A DNA stretch of 64,000 nt from Plantago ovata (GCA_028274465.1 CM051456.1:61614753-61678752); one strand, 5' to 3'. Positions 10,722-23,459 are shown, counted from the first letter of the stretch. The notes: generated by a model not told the origin, from the sequence alone. A program made the numbers and translations.

Positions 10722-10964
10722 TACGACGGATGAGTCATCCGTCGCTAAATAGCGACAGATGACATAATCCGTCGCAGTATCCTACGACGGATGTGTCATC
10801 CGTCGCTATTTAGAGACGGATTAATTATCCGTCGCAGGGTTTGGCACGCCCTAAAGGCGCTCTACAACGAATTGTGTTAATCCGCCGTAAGGTACAAGCG
10901 ATCCGTCGCTATTTAACCGATCCGTCGCTAGATTCGGTCACTGTTGACAAGATTTCTTGTAGTG
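10722..10964. repeat. CACTA subterminal palindromic repeats and TIR
   Basis: Repeated ACGACGGAT and ATCCGTCGC motifs alternate as inverted pairs, for example ACGACGGATGAGTCATCCGTC and GACGGATTAATTATCCGTC, about ten half-sites in 240 bp. The TIR ATTTCTTGTAGTG ends at 10964. Such subterminal arrays are where TnpA-type proteins bind in En/Spm elements; that role is inferred here. Confidence 0.8.
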
Positions 10965-12574
10965 ATCCTTACCTCTTTCCTCATGACTTCTCAGAGGAAA
11001 TTCTAAAATACCATGGAAGAAATCTAGCATGAGCACCTACTAGTATAAAAGGAAGATCCAGTTTAATTCTAGTAATGGGATATAGGACTGGTACAAATAA
11101 TACTATTTCATGTTAACCGAGTTAGTGAAACCAATGTGATCTTAAGTTTCTACAAATCATCATGATTGTAATAGTATTGTTAGTTTAACACTCTTAACGT
11201 TCAACTAATAATTCTTGATTAATTAGATGATTAATTTTAATTATCAAATCATATTAGTAATTATAGTAGCGTGAATTTAGACCATGTTCAAATTAACTGA
11301 TGAATGTAAAATAATTATGTAATACACTTTGAGGCATAAGTGAATAAATCATATAACTACAGACTTTGGCATTTATAAGTATTTAAGACCTTGTGAACGT
11401 CCCGGTTTCTTTTAAGTACCTTGTACATTAAACTATGTCTAATACACCATTAGTCCTTATCATTTTTCTTGTACCAAAACTCATTTGACAATATAATTAT
11501 ATACTACTACATGATAATGAAACAAGGTATTAAGTAATTAATCTTGACAAAATCGAAATCTAAGCGATATACTACTCCATTGGTGCATTAAGAGATTTTA
11601 CAAGTAAACTGCTAAACTTTCTTGTCATTCGAGAGATCAGGTTCTTGGCCTGTTAATTAATAACTAATTAGACATAGATGTAGTAACTTAAATGTAAATG
11701 AGACGGGTAATAAAATCGTTTAGTGATCAACCTTTCCGGATCGTCGTCTATGAGCTAGCTTTCTCCATCATCTTCATATGTCCTCCCAAGAAATCAGCTA
11801 TGCGACAACATAGTTCATCTCGTTAATCTTCAGGCTGCACCCATCCGATCGCTCGCATATTCAGTCGTATTATTAATTCCGATAGGTGGATAATATGATT
11901 CGATTCAAGTGCAGACATGCATGGAGTGATCAAAACCTTTAACATCATTTCTCTCTGTCTTTACTTTTCACATCTCTCATTTATTTTCTTCTTCCTTCAA
12001 TCGTGAGACTAATGGGTTGATTAGGCAAGAGAGTTGAAGAGGTTTGAGGCATGAAACAAGGACTTTGCTACCTAAATTTTATGAAATGATTATTTGATGC
12101 ATAATAGAAATGCTACGCTATGGTTATAACTTTCATACGTGTGGTGGTGGAGTAAAGATGAGGTGCCAGTGAGTAACATAAATCTGCCATTTGTTATCAT
12201 ATATTTTTTGTTTATAAGATAATAATGAATTGATGAAACTTGGTAACAAAATTTCTTCTTGTAATTTCACCATGCACCCTTGACTTGTAACTTTAACACT
12301 TTAGTCTCACTTAAATTGTGAAGTCTTTATGTGCCAAGGGTTATTTTATATTTATATATCTATTAGTTACTTGTGAATAATTATCACTTGAATATTATGG
12401 TGCAATATATACGTCGCTTATTTTAAAGTTGTCCGATAATCAAATATAATAAAATTAGGTGTCCCATGTATTCAATAAGATCTTTCTCCGACTCTTGATT
12501 GATACGCAAGAATAATAAATTAATATTTAAATATTTGACTCGAAATATCGGGACGTTACAATCACCGCTCCTTA
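10931..12574 (-). repeat. Tandem duplication unit 1 (CACTA tip plus C LTR half)
   Basis: The 1644-bp unit starts in the CACTA subterminal region (GATTCGGTCACTGTTGAC), includes the TIR and about 1596 bp of the C LTR, and ends 14 bp past the LTR start in PPT sequence (ATCACCGCTCCTTA). The following 1643 bp repeat the whole unit with a few percent of substitutions. Confidence 0.85.
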
Positions 12575-14217
12575 GATTCGATCACTGTTGACCAGATTTC
12601 TTGTAGTGATCCTTATCTCTTTCCTCATAACTTCTCCAAGGAAATTCTAAAAGACCATGGAAGCAAGCTAGCATGAGCACCTACTAGTATAAAAGGAAGA
12701 TCCAGTTTAATGCTAGTAATTGGATATAGAACTGGTACAACTAATAATATTTCTTGTTAACCGAGTTAGTGCAACTAATGTGATCTTAAGTTTCTACAAA
12801 TCATCATGATTGTAGTAGTATTGTTAGTTTAACACTCTTAACGTTTAACTCATAATTCTTGATTAATTAGATGATTAATTTTAATTATCAAATCATATTA
12901 GTAATGGTAGTAGCGTGAGTTTAGACCATGTTCAAATTAACTGATGAATGTAAAATAATTATCTAATACACTTTGAGGCATAAGTGAATAAATCATATAA
13001 CTATAAACTTTGGCATTTTTAAGTATTTAAGACCTTGTGAACGTCCCGGTTTCTTTTAAGTAACCTTGTACATTAAACTATGTCTAATACACTATTAGTC
13101 ATTATCACGTTTCTTGTACCAAAACTCATTTGACAATATAATTATATACTACTACATGATAATGAAACAAGGTATTAATTAATTAATCTTGAAAAAATCG
13201 AAATCTAAGCGATATACTACTCCATTGGTCCATTAAGAGATTTTACAACTAAACTGCTAACTTTCTTGTCATTCGAGAGATCAGGTTCTTGGCCTGTTAA
13301 TTAATAACTAATTAGACATAGATGTAGTAACTTAAATGTAAATGCGACGGGTAATAAAAATTGTTCAGTGATCAACCTTTCCGGATCGTCGTCTATGAGC
13401 TAGCTTTTTCCATCATCTTCATATCTCCTCCCAAGAAATCAGCTATGCGACAACATAGTTCATCCCTTGAAACTTCAAGCTGCACCCATCCGATCGCTCG
13501 CATATTTAGTCGTATTATTAATTCCGATAGTTGGATAATATGATTCGATTCAAGTGGAGACATGCATGGACTGATCATAACCTTTAACGTCATTTCTCTC
13601 TGTCTTTACTTTTCACATCTCTCATTTATTTCCTTCTTCCTTCATTCGTAAGACTAATGGGTTGATTAGGCAAGAGAGTTGAAGAGGTTTGAGGCATCAA
13701 AAAGGACTTTGTTACCTAAATTTTATGAAATGATTATTTGATGCATAATAGAAATGTTAAGCTATGGTTATAGCTTTGATACGTGTGGTGGTGGATTAAA
13801 GATGAGGTGCAAGTGAGTAACATACATCTGCCATTTGTTATTGTATATTATTTGTTTATAAGATAATAATGAATTGATGAAACTTGGTAACAAAGTTTCT
13901 TCCTGTAATGTCACCATGCACCCTTGACTTGTAGCTTTAACACTTTAGTCTCACTTAAATTGTGAAATCTTTATGTACCAAGGGTTACTTTATATTTATA
14001 CATGTAATAGTTACTTGTGAATAATTATACTTGAATGTTACGTTGCAATATATACGTCGCTTATTTTAAAGTTGTCCGATAATCAAATATAATAAAATTA
14101 GATGTCTCATGTATTCAATAAGATCTTTCTCCGACTCTCGATTGATACGCAAGAATAATAAATTAATATTTAAATATTTGACTCGAAATATCGGGACGTT
14201 ACAATCACCCCTCCTTA
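12575..14217 (-). repeat. Tandem duplication unit 2
   Basis: It starts GATTCGATCACTGTTGACC with a 34-bp CACTA tip remnant (12575-12608) that has no CACTA body beside it. It continues with the C LTR half (12609-14203) and ends at CTCCTTA, where the true internal region of C begins. The orphan CACTA tip shows that the duplication happened after the CACTA insertion. Short ORFs in the unit are not coding. Confidence 0.85.
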
Positions 14218-14245
14218 AAGGAATTTGGTCCCCAAATTCTCTTAC
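14204..14245 (-). promoter_or_regulatory. Polypurine tract and remnant pol C-terminus of element C
   Basis: On the minus strand AATTTGGGGACCAAATTC is followed by CTTTAAGGAGGGGTGAT and then the LTR start TGTAACGTCCC. Element E ends its polyprotein with almost the same bases before its PPT at 51764-51800, so this is the tail of a lost pol gene. Confidence 0.75.
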
Positions 14246-15549
14246 GACTTAATTACAAGATACAAATGATTGTTAAGAATCCTAATCGTAAATCAAATTA
14301 TAGTTTAATAGTTATAGTAATGTGTGACTTAAAGGTACATTGTTCAAAATGGGATAAAATTCTCCTAGTGTAGTCTATAATTGAGAGAGTATAAAAGATA
14401 GGAGGAGCCAATGTATATTATGAAATTTTAAAGTGTTTTACTTAAAATAAATAATTCAAAATTCAGTTGATGCAATCATTTCATATGATTAGAAATGTTT
14501 AGTTGAGTTGGATTACGGGTGCGAAAATAAATCCATAAATTAAGACAGCAAATCGGTGTGGGGTGGAGATTATTGAGAGTACGAGTTAGATTATTATAGT
14601 AGGCACGACCTTGGGGACAAGGTAACATACAAACTAGAGGAAATGATCGGAAGGTTACACTACAATAAACAGATATTTGAGCTGGGAAAAAGTGAAGTTC
14701 AGATTAAAGAATTGAAGGGCGTGTGGAATATTTATGACTTTGAGGACAAAGCCATTTTAAGGGACCGAAAATAATAAGAACTCAAATTGAAAATTGTGTT
14801 ACATTTTGAATAATATACAACTTAAGGCATAAAAGAACGTGCAAGACTCTAGAGTACTCGTTCTGCTAGAAATACGTTGGGCCAAGCCATAATTTCGATT
14901 AAAACTACTTGTTTTGTTTTCATGTAGTTAATTGATCATAACTCCTTATTCAGTTAGACTTGTTTTTAGTAGTATAATTAGAACATATATGGAATGTTTA
15001 TCTACCTAGAGCTAATCAAGTTTGAATGCTCTCTAACCAATGCAATTCACAGTTTAGGGTTATGAAAGAACTGAGTAACAACCTTTTCCATCTCATACTA
15101 AGGTCGATCTCTTCCTTGGGTAAGCTAGGATAGTGTGTTTCATCCTACGATTTAAGATATCTATCATATATAATCTCGGAGGCGTGGTTAACTTTAACAA
15201 CAAGGAGACATGAAAATATCATGGATCCCAGTAACATCCATTGCAAATGTTAACGTGTAATGTTTCTAGCCCAAAAGTCACTGATTGTGAAAAAGTAGAA
15301 CATATCAGGACAAAATTGCACTAATCCAACGTACTTACTACATGGACCATAAGTTAGAAAACTATCTATCTCCTCGAGAACCATCTACGATCTAACCGAC
15401 AACAATCATGTTCTAAAGGTGATCAAAACCATAGTCCTTAAGACCATCACATAACAAGATAAGATATTCCTTAAGCATGGCTTTATAAATCAAATTTTGA
15501 TGTGGCTCTCAGAGCACTAAATCCAAAATACAATGTACATTTGCCTACA
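14246..15549 (-). other. Element C interior, noncoding remnant
   Basis: About 1.3 kb between PPT and PBS. No frame longer than 60 codons and no recognisable gag or pol motif. It is probably what remains after a large internal deletion. Confidence 0.6.
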
Positions 15550-15561
15550 GCTCTGATACCA
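15550..15561 (-). promoter_or_regulatory. Primer binding site, initiator tRNA-Met (element C)
   Basis: The minus strand reads TGGTATCAGAGC, two bases inside the LTR end (15564). This is the standard PBS of copia and chromovirus elements. Confidence 0.9.
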
Positions 15562-15563
15562 CC

Positions 15564-18500
15564 TGTGACGCCCCACCAGGAAGCATCCTGCTCCCTAGCA
15601 CGACGCCACCCGCCTACAACTTTCCATGATAAGCCATCTCAACTCCATCAGAAAGTTACAGGGATAGACTAAAATAAAAACCCATAATTTTAAAAGTGAT
15701 GCTGCTTAACAGAATAGAATGACATTCTTTTAACCTGGATGTGGGCCCCATCGATCCTCGATGTAATCAAAGAAGGAATTGATCTCCATAATGTTGGGTA
15801 TGAAACAGTTACCTGAGTTCCGCCTATAGAGAATGTGAATCACCTAAAAGAGTGCGCCTGAGGAAATATGGACAGAACAAAGGAAAGGAGTAAGTCTATG
15901 ATGACTTAGTAAGGTATGAGAGAGGACAACAATATAATATTGAATATGAAATGAACAGCACGAATGGAATACAATGAATAACTTTTAATGTGAAATAAGA
16001 TTATGATACGAGCTTGAATATCAGATACCAACCATAAAACTCCTGCATTGAATGACAACCTTATGACTACCCCCGAGGCACGACCTCGATAAAAGAATAA
16101 AACAAGCATGCCGAGGTTCATGCCATACCAGATCACCGAATACACCAACCACCAGTTCTATCTAGAGAAGATCTGCTGAAGATGACCTTAACCGTCGTTC
16201 CGTCCCGCCCGGTAGCCACCCACGACAGTCTAGGGCCCAATTCACAAATAGATAACTGATAGTGTTCATAATTCATAATGCTCTGTATCATCTTTGAAAA
16301 GTGAACAAATATCGCAATGCGATATACAATGATTTCAGATAAACAGAACCTGCACTCGAATCAGGCAATCCAAACAGATCACAACTATACAACAATAGAA
16401 TGATTGCTCAGCAATAAATGGAAGAAGAGTATCAAACTTGAGAATTCAATATAAGTGATTTGAATAGAAGATTGCAAGCATGCGAGATGATAAAAGGGAA
16501 ATAGCGTGGTCATTTCAACATGACAAGTAATTGGAAACGAAGGCAATGTGGGACCGTACATTTGAACTAATGGACCATGCAGATATCACAGAGATAATAA
16601 GAAGAATCCAAAAGGAGAGTAAAGGTTCATAGATCGAGTAGTCAAATGAGAAATTTTTGAAGGGAATCTTACAAGAAGAATTATAGAGTATACATGGTAG
16701 AAGAAAGTATAAGAGAAACGAAACAAGAGAGGAAAAGAAAGTAAGTGAAACAACTCGGTTTAGAACTCCATGGGTAAAAGCTTAATAAGTATAATTACAA
16801 AAGGATGAGATCCATGATAGGAATATAAGAAAAGAAATTGAGATGATCTCGAATTACAAACTTACCATAGAAGTTGGTTAAGAACTTAAAGAAGAGGCAA
16901 CCAATGTAAATGAGGTTAGTAGAGAGAGAACATACAAGTCAATGGCAAACAATAAATCAAAGAGAGGATTACTTCTCGATAAGAATTCTCAAATATACTC
17001 AACAATTGAATTTAGATGGTCAACTTATAAATCAATAATGGTCTCAAAAGAGGGATTAGAATATATACCGAACAAGTTGAGATAGTGAACAAAGGTATTG
17101 GGTATCAAAAGTGATCAACATGAATTACGACTTGTTCGGTAATTGATAAAGAGATAAATGGATATGATCAAGAAATGTAATATAAGTAGATCCATTGAAT
17201 GTACGTAAGAGACAAGAGTATAAGCATGGTTAAGAAATGTATCGAATGACATACAACACATCAACAATGAATTGCAAACATGATATAACGAATATGAATT
17301 TTCATTTTCTCCAGGGCCGGATGCCCAAACAGTATAAGAAAGAAAGGCTAGAATCCTTACCTCTTTCCTCGTAACTTCTCCAAGGAAATTCTAAAAGACC
17401 ATGGAATCAAGCTAGCATCAGCACCTACTAGTATAAAAAGAAGATCCAGTTTAACGCTAGTAATTGGATATAGGATTGGTACAACTAATACTATTTTTTG
17501 TTAATCGAGTTAGTGCAACTAATGTGATCTTAAATTTCTACAAATCATCATGATTGTAATAGTATTGTTAGTTTAACACTCTTAACGTTTAACTCATAAT
17601 TCTTGATTAATTAGATGAGTAATTTTAATTATCAAATCATATTAGTAATGGTAGTAGCGTGAGTTTAGACCATGTTCAAATTAACTGATGAATGTAAAAT
17701 AATTATGTAATACATTTTGAGGCATAAGTGAATAAATCATATAACTATAAACTTTGGCATATATAAGTATTTAAGACCGTGTGAATGTCCCGGTTTCTTT
17801 TAAGTACCTTGTACATTAAACTATGTCTAATACACCATTAGTCCTTATCATGTTTCTTGTAACAAAACTCATATGATAATATAATTATATACTACTACAT
17901 GATAATGAAACAAGGTATTAATTAATTAATCTTGACAAAATCGAAATCTAAGCGATACACTACTCCATTGGTCCATTAAGTGATTTTACAAGTAAACTGC
18001 TAACTTTCTTGTCATTCGAGAGATTAGGTTCTTTGCCAGTTAATTAATAACTAATTAGACATAGATGTAGTAACTTAAATGTAAATTGGACGAGTAATAA
18101 AATCGTTCAGTGATCAACCTTTCCGGATCGTCGTCTATCAGTTAGCTTTCTCCATCATCTTCATATGTCCTCCGAAGAAATCAGCTACGCGGCAACATAG
18201 TTCTTCCCGTCAAACGTCAAACTGCACCCATCCGATCGCTCGCATATTCAATCGTATCATTAATCAACCGATAAGTGGACACATGCATGGACTGATCATA
18301 ACCTTTAACTTCATTTCTCTCTGTCTTTATTTTCACATCTCTCATTTATTTTCTTCTTCCTACATTCGTGAGACTAATCGGTTGATTATTTGATGAATAA
18401 TTGAAATGTTATTAGAACCAGGACTTTGCTACAAGGACTTTGCTACTAAATTTTATGAAATTATTATTTGATGAATAATTGAAACGTTAAGCTATGGTTA

Positions 18501-18934
18501 TAGCTTTGATACGTGTAGTGGTGGAGTAAAGATGAGGTGCCAGGGAGTAACAAAAATCTGCCATTTGTTATCGTATATTATTTGTTTATAAGATAATGAT
18601 GAATTGATGAAACTTGGTAACAAAGTTTCTTCCTCTAATTTCACCATGCACCCTTGACTTGTAACTTTAACACTTTAGTCTCACTTAAATTGTGAAATCT
18701 TTATGTACCAAGGGTTATTTTATATTTATACATTTGAAAGTTACTTGTGAATAATTTTCACCTGAATATTACGGTGTAATATATACGTCACTTATTTTAA
18801 AGTTGTCCGATAATCAATTATAATAAAACTAGGTGTCTCATGTATTCAATTAGATCTTTCCCCGACTCTCGATTGATACGCAAGAATAATAAATTAATAT
18901 TTAAATATTTGACTCGAAATATCGGGACGTTACA
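15564..18934 (-). repeat. Element C 5' LTR, full length (3371 bp)
   Basis: It starts TGTAACGTCCCGATATTTCG at 18934 (minus) and ends GGGGCGTCACA at 15564 next to the PBS. Its first ~1.58 kb (17353-18934) is the part repeated at 10965-12560 and 12609-14203. The rest (15564-17352) has no other copy in the window. No credible ORF. Confidence 0.85.
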
Positions 18935-19437
18935 CAATATCTTTTTAGTATCAGACTACTCTTGATTATGATCATAATATGACTAACGTAGAGACAAATC
19001 ATTATGAAAGGCTTCGAATCCGCTTTCACGTATATGCATTTGTACTACTCGCTTGTAGAGAAATCTCGAGATAATAACATATTATCGACTTTCTCTTACG
19101 ATCGGTTTCATCCCACACCATTATTTCTCAAGATGACAAAGTCTTGTCTTCTTATCTCAAAATAGAATACCACTTGGGTTGTACCATGTGAGTTTCTTCT
19201 TCCAATTCAACATTTGGGAATGCTACCTTAACATTCATGTGAGGTATATCAATGTAATCAAGGTTGCTATGACAATGAACACTCTTATGGATGTTATCCG
19301 TATCACAGATGTGCCAATAGTTCCATTCATTTGCTATACAACACTTGTGTTCAACAACTTACTTGCTTGAAACATAGTAATGTCATTCCCATAGGAAGAT
19401 CAACTATTTGCCAAGCTTTATTATGTATGATTGAACC
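18935..19437 (-). pseudogene. Decayed copia reverse transcriptase, 3' piece
   Basis: Read on the minus strand from 19437, the sequence gives AWQIVDLPMG. Further on it gives HMNVKVAFPNVELEEETHMVQP. These correspond to the W-E/K-LVDLP and QMDVKTAFLNGDLEEEIYM blocks of Ty1/copia RT. Stops and frameshifts separate the blocks. The Sirevirus D inserted directly after this piece; the upstream integrase part of the same gene lies at 34615-35580. Confidence 0.7.
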
Positions 19438-21008
19438 TGTTGGTCCCTTTAAACAACAAGAAAAGACTAGGCGGGGGGCTGAATAGTCTTTTCAAACTTT
19501 CGTCGTTTAAAAACATTCTCAGCAAGTGCTTATTACTTTTCAGTAATGAGTTTGCTGATACTTAACTTTCTCAGCAAGCGTTAGTTACTTTTCAGTAACT
19601 AGTTTTGCTGATACTTAAAATCAGAGAGTGGAAGTCTTTGATACAATAATTGCTTTGTCAGTAAGTGATAGTTTCAGCAAGCGAAGTGAGTGACTGTGTA
19701 CAGATAAATAAGCTTTGCTGAAAACTAAGTACAGTAAATAAATCACACAAACACTTTTTATAGTGGTATCTGACAGTGGCGTAATCTCTCAACTAATCCA
19801 CTTTGTCCTTTTTAGGACTGAATCCATTAAGATAAGTTTGAGGTTCCTTACAACACCTATTTAGAGCGATCCAAACAGAAACCAAAGCACACTTGCTTCG
19901 TTTCCAACCTAACTAGAAAACGTAACCTTGTTCTCCACCAAACTTGGTACTTTTAATCAGCAACACTATGCTCGATTAAGTTCCCCCTGAATATCACGCC
20001 TGAAAGGGTGTATTTTCAGTTAGAGAGGTTCGGGATGAGATAACTTAATTATAACTTATTCAGTTACAACAAGTAATCTAAGAAACAAAACTTTGAATAC
20101 TTTGCTGTAAACAAGTTTCATTGTTTCTGGTGTCAAGACTTGTTCTTGTTCAAAAGAACGAAAGAACACTTAACTAATTTCTTAGTCGTGTAAGTTCTAC
20201 TTCTTCACAAGTAGCTTTTTCAAGCTTTAAGTCTTGGAACAGATCAATGACAGTAAGAGTGTTTGAACAGTATGTGAGTTTAAGCACAAGTGAGAGTATG
20301 ATCACGTTGTTGATACACTTCAACTCTTTGCCGGATGACCTCTATTTATAGTGAAATAAGGAGCCATTTGAATTTCAAATTCTACGGCTTTTGTTCCTTA
20401 AAATGTCACTATCTTGCTTTCGTACTTTCAGCAGCGTCCTTGTTTGTCTTCTAGTCTTCATGTCCTTCGCGTGCATGCTTTGCATTTAATGCTCATTTGA
20501 ATAAAATTCAAACAGTAACATTGGAGCGCAAAAACAAGTACTTTCAGCAAGAGGTCACAAATGTTCATCAGCAAGTGGCCAGTCTCAGTTTCAGCAAGCA
20601 AAACCTACTCTGTCGTTTAGATTTTCACTTATGCAAGTTGTTGCTGAAGGTTCCACTTTCTGAGCAACATGTGCCTTTGTAGATACCAGTCTTCAGAAAT
20701 CTTCTAGTTTTCAGTCTTCGAAATCTTCAAGTTTCTGAGCGGTTCTAAATGCTTCAATAGTTTGTTTGTGTAAACAAAGTACATCATCAGCAAATGCTTC
20801 AATAGGTTGTATTTCTTTTCAGAAAATAAGATACATCATAAGCGGTAAAACCAACCTATCTAGCACCTACTCTAAGTCTTCAGCAAACGTTCATCTTTTA
20901 CAATGGCCTTAAAATTCTAAATTCCTATGGACCTTAAGAGTACTAGTTACTGGACTTTCCTTAATTTAGCATGGTTAATTGCTCATCAAAATTACAAGTT
21001 TCCTAACA
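19438..21008 (-). repeat. Element D 3' LTR
   Basis: The LTR runs TGTTAGGAAACTTG (minus, 21008) to GGGACCAACA (19438). The PPT AAAAAGGGGGAAATT lies just inside at 21009-21026. A TATA box on the minus strand (TATAAATAG, 20342-20350) marks the promoter. Motif TTGCTGA/TCAGCAA occurs many times. Confidence 0.92.
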
Positions 21009-21271
21009 AATTTCCCCCTTTTTGATGTTAGCAATCCATGGCTAAATTAATTGTTACCCTTTTAGAGGTTTCTGATGTTGAATAAATCAGTTGATTAATG
21101 CAAGCATACTTGAATAATTAAACAGTAGGCATAAGTAAATTGCATAATCAAAAACCAATAAGAGTCAAAAGATTCATTGCTGATAGTTATCTTTCAGTAA
21201 GTTTACAGGAATAATCATTGATAACTACACAAAATCAGCAAATAAAACTTGAACAGAACTATTACAGAGAG

Positions 21272-21886
21272 TTAAGCTCTTTCAGAGGATTTTGTCAAAA
21301 TCTCTCTTACACTCTTCTCAGCAAGTGCAGTGAATTCAATACAGTCCTTTGCGTAATTCTCAAGTAGCCTACGGACTTGTAGTTGAAGAATCCTTGCATT
21401 TTTGCAGGCAGTATGATGATGATTTTCAGCATTCATTTCCATGTAATGAGTTACCCACAAATGCATGCCCCAATTGCTGACATGGAGAAGCTGTGTATCT
21501 GAAATGCTTTTAGGATGAATCTTCCTTAGCCAGAGAAGATCTTCTTCTTGATCCTTAGCAGTGAGATAGAAATACTCATAAGGAATCAATCCAAGTCTCT
21601 TCTTTGTTTTCTTGGTCACGGGGTCAGAGTAATAAGCAATGCCAACTGCTTTTATCAATTCAGGTTCTTGTCTTATAGACTTACCAATTGCAGTTCTTCT
21701 TACTGAGACTTCTAGATTCAACCATCTCCCAGCAATATTTCTTGGTAGAGACTCAGCCCTTTCTTTCCTTTTTACCTTGAGATCAATCCAAGTGAACATT
21801 TGGTTCAAAATGGCTGTTGGAAAGAACTCATTCACCAGCAAGTCTTCCAGCTTTAAGATCCAACAACCATGAACGTTTCTCATCAC
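21272..21886 (-). pseudogene. Sirevirus env-position region, C-terminal part (204 aa)
   Basis: An open frame of 204 residues is displaced by a frameshift from the upstream 21883-23199 frame. It is basic in the middle (VKRKERAES, KKTKKRLGLIPYEYFYL) and has HHHTACKN and a C-terminal helical stretch (LQVRRLLENYAKDCIEFTALAEKSVREIL). It has no transmembrane segment. I recognise no enzymatic domain. It is the end of the extra coding region that Sireviruses carry after pol, often called env-like without proof of function. Confidence 0.6.
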
Positions 21887-23199
21887 GTTCTGAGTGGTTT
21901 CATCATTGCTAGTCTTTGTATATTCAATGCCGGAGCCAATAGCAATTCTGGCCAGCCTCTTTTCTGTCTTTGCCTTCTTCTTCTTGACTTAGCATTGTCT
22001 TGATCTCTTGCTGAAGATCTTGAGTCAGAAGAGAAATGCTTTGAATGGCCAGACGGAGTAAAGGCTGTAATTGGTCTAGCTCTTATGGCTTGAGCTATTG
22101 TCTGATTATCATCATCATCATCATCTTCATTCAGAGCTTGATGACTTTTAGTGTGACAAAATCCTTGAGTTTCAGCAGCAGTTGTTCTCTTTTTGGGACT
22201 TGCTGAATTTAACTCAGATTCTGCTTGTCTTTTAGAACTTTGCTCTCTTTCAGCAAGAGGTTTTATGGCCATTTGCGCTTCATCAGTAGGAGGGGTTTTC
22301 TTTCTTGTAGTTCTCTTTTGTATATTTTCCCCCTTAGACATGGATTGCAACATCGGAGTGATGTGGAAAGAGAAGAACTCATTGCAATTTTCAGCAAGAG
22401 TACTTAGGATGTTGTATTTCATGATGATTGCTTGCTGATCAGAGGTCAGCTTTGACAATTCATTTTTAACACTCACCATATTCTCCTCATGTCTGCGCTC
22501 TGTTGCGGCCTTTTCTTCCATGAAAGTCTGTGCGTTGACTAATGCAGACTTTGCTAGCCGGAGTGCTTGACTTACATCTTCTTCATAGCTCTTGTGATAA
22601 AGACTGATGTCTTTCTGAGCTATTGTAAGAGTAGTAGTGCGTCTCAGCACTGTAGCCAATATCTTTCCGATATCAAGCGGGCTCTCAGCAAGCAGTGCAT
22701 CATCTTCTGCTTTGAAGGCATCATGGACTTTCTTCAGTGCCAAAATTCTTGGAGTAAACTCCTCTACACGTGGGAACGGCACTAGATTGGGGGTCAAGGA
22801 CTGAACTTTAAGTTCTGAAGCAAATTGATCATCTTGCAGCAGCAATTCTCCTCTTAAGTCATCTCCTTCATCATTTATGTAGTTAGGAGGAGGAATTTCA
22901 ACCACTTTGGGTTCTTTCTTGGAATTTTCATCCTCATTTGCTGAGAGATCATCTTCATCCTCAGATTCATCAAGGCCAGCAACCTTGGAACCTAAGTCAG
23001 CAGCTTCATTTCCTTTTGGTTGAGTGGTTGCTGATGGCAACACTTCAGACTCAACGACTGGAGTTTCACCTGTAGTAAGTTGTAATTGAGTAGTTGCTGA
23101 TGGTAACGGTTGAGACTCAATTACTGGAGTTTCACCAGTAGTAAGTGGAAGGGAGGGGACTTCATGTGGCTTTACTCTTGAAGATTGACCAATGTCCAA
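21883..23199 (-). pseudogene. Sirevirus env-position region, middle part (438 aa)
   Basis: The N-terminus has a direct peptide repeat, TTGETPVIESQPLPSATTQ then TTGETPVVESEVLPSATTQ. An acidic stretch follows, then a long predicted coiled coil (about residues 205-275, ALRLAKSALVNAQTFMEEKA then KNELSKLTSDQQ). The C-terminus has a run of six D and a basic cluster (KSRRRRQRQKR) that resembles a nuclear localisation signal. Coiled coils are described for SIRE1-type ORF2 proteins. No signal peptide or membrane anchor is visible, so an envelope role is not supported here. The frame ends by frameshift into 21272-21886. Confidence 0.6.
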
Positions 23200-23459
23200 A
23201 TTCTACGTATGCCTTGCATGAATTTGGAGACTGTTTTGTAGTTCCCTTTGGTAATCTTCATCCAGTTCATCTTCATCATCAAGGTTTGTATCAGTGACCT
23301 TGGCATCGAGTAAAGGTAACTCGGCATCAGAAAGTTGGCTCTTGCCATGTTTCAAGGCAGCTCTCTTTCTGGCTATTCCTCTTCAGTATCAGCGCCTTGT
23401 ACAGGTGCTTGATTTTCAGCTTCAGCGAGAGCAGGTTGAGACTCATGCTGAGTTGGTGT

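Larger units (their letters stand above)
9137..10964 (-). mobile_element. CACTA (En/Spm) DNA transposon, 5' part
   Basis: The right tip reads CACTACAAGAAATC on the minus strand (10951-10964), the classic plant CACTA terminal inverted repeat. About 230 bp of subterminal palindromes follow, then the start of a transposase gene. The other end is missing because the B' LTR cuts the gene at 9137. The element sits inside the LTR of element C, and the 1.6 kb of C LTR to its right starts directly at 10965. Confidence 0.85.
10965..18934 (-). mobile_element. Element C: Tekay-like LTR element with deleted interior
   Basis: The minus-strand order is 5' LTR (18934-15564), PBS for initiator tRNA-Met, about 1.35 kb of interior without ORFs, PPT, then a 3' LTR disrupted by the tandem duplication and the CACTA insertion. 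The bases before the PPT encode the conserved pol C-terminal end also seen in element E (ENLGTKF-like). Together with the TGTAACG LTR start and the tRNA-Met PBS, this points to the Tekay/Del group. The element would depend on another element's proteins. Confidence 0.75.

Noticed and set aside
10565-11032. Plus-strand ORFs of 63-65 codons around the CACTA end
   Set aside because: They cross the subterminal repeats and TIR; composition is non-coding.
13361-13593. Short ORFs in the duplicated C LTR
   Set aside because: Not conserved between the three LTR copies, which carry indels in them.
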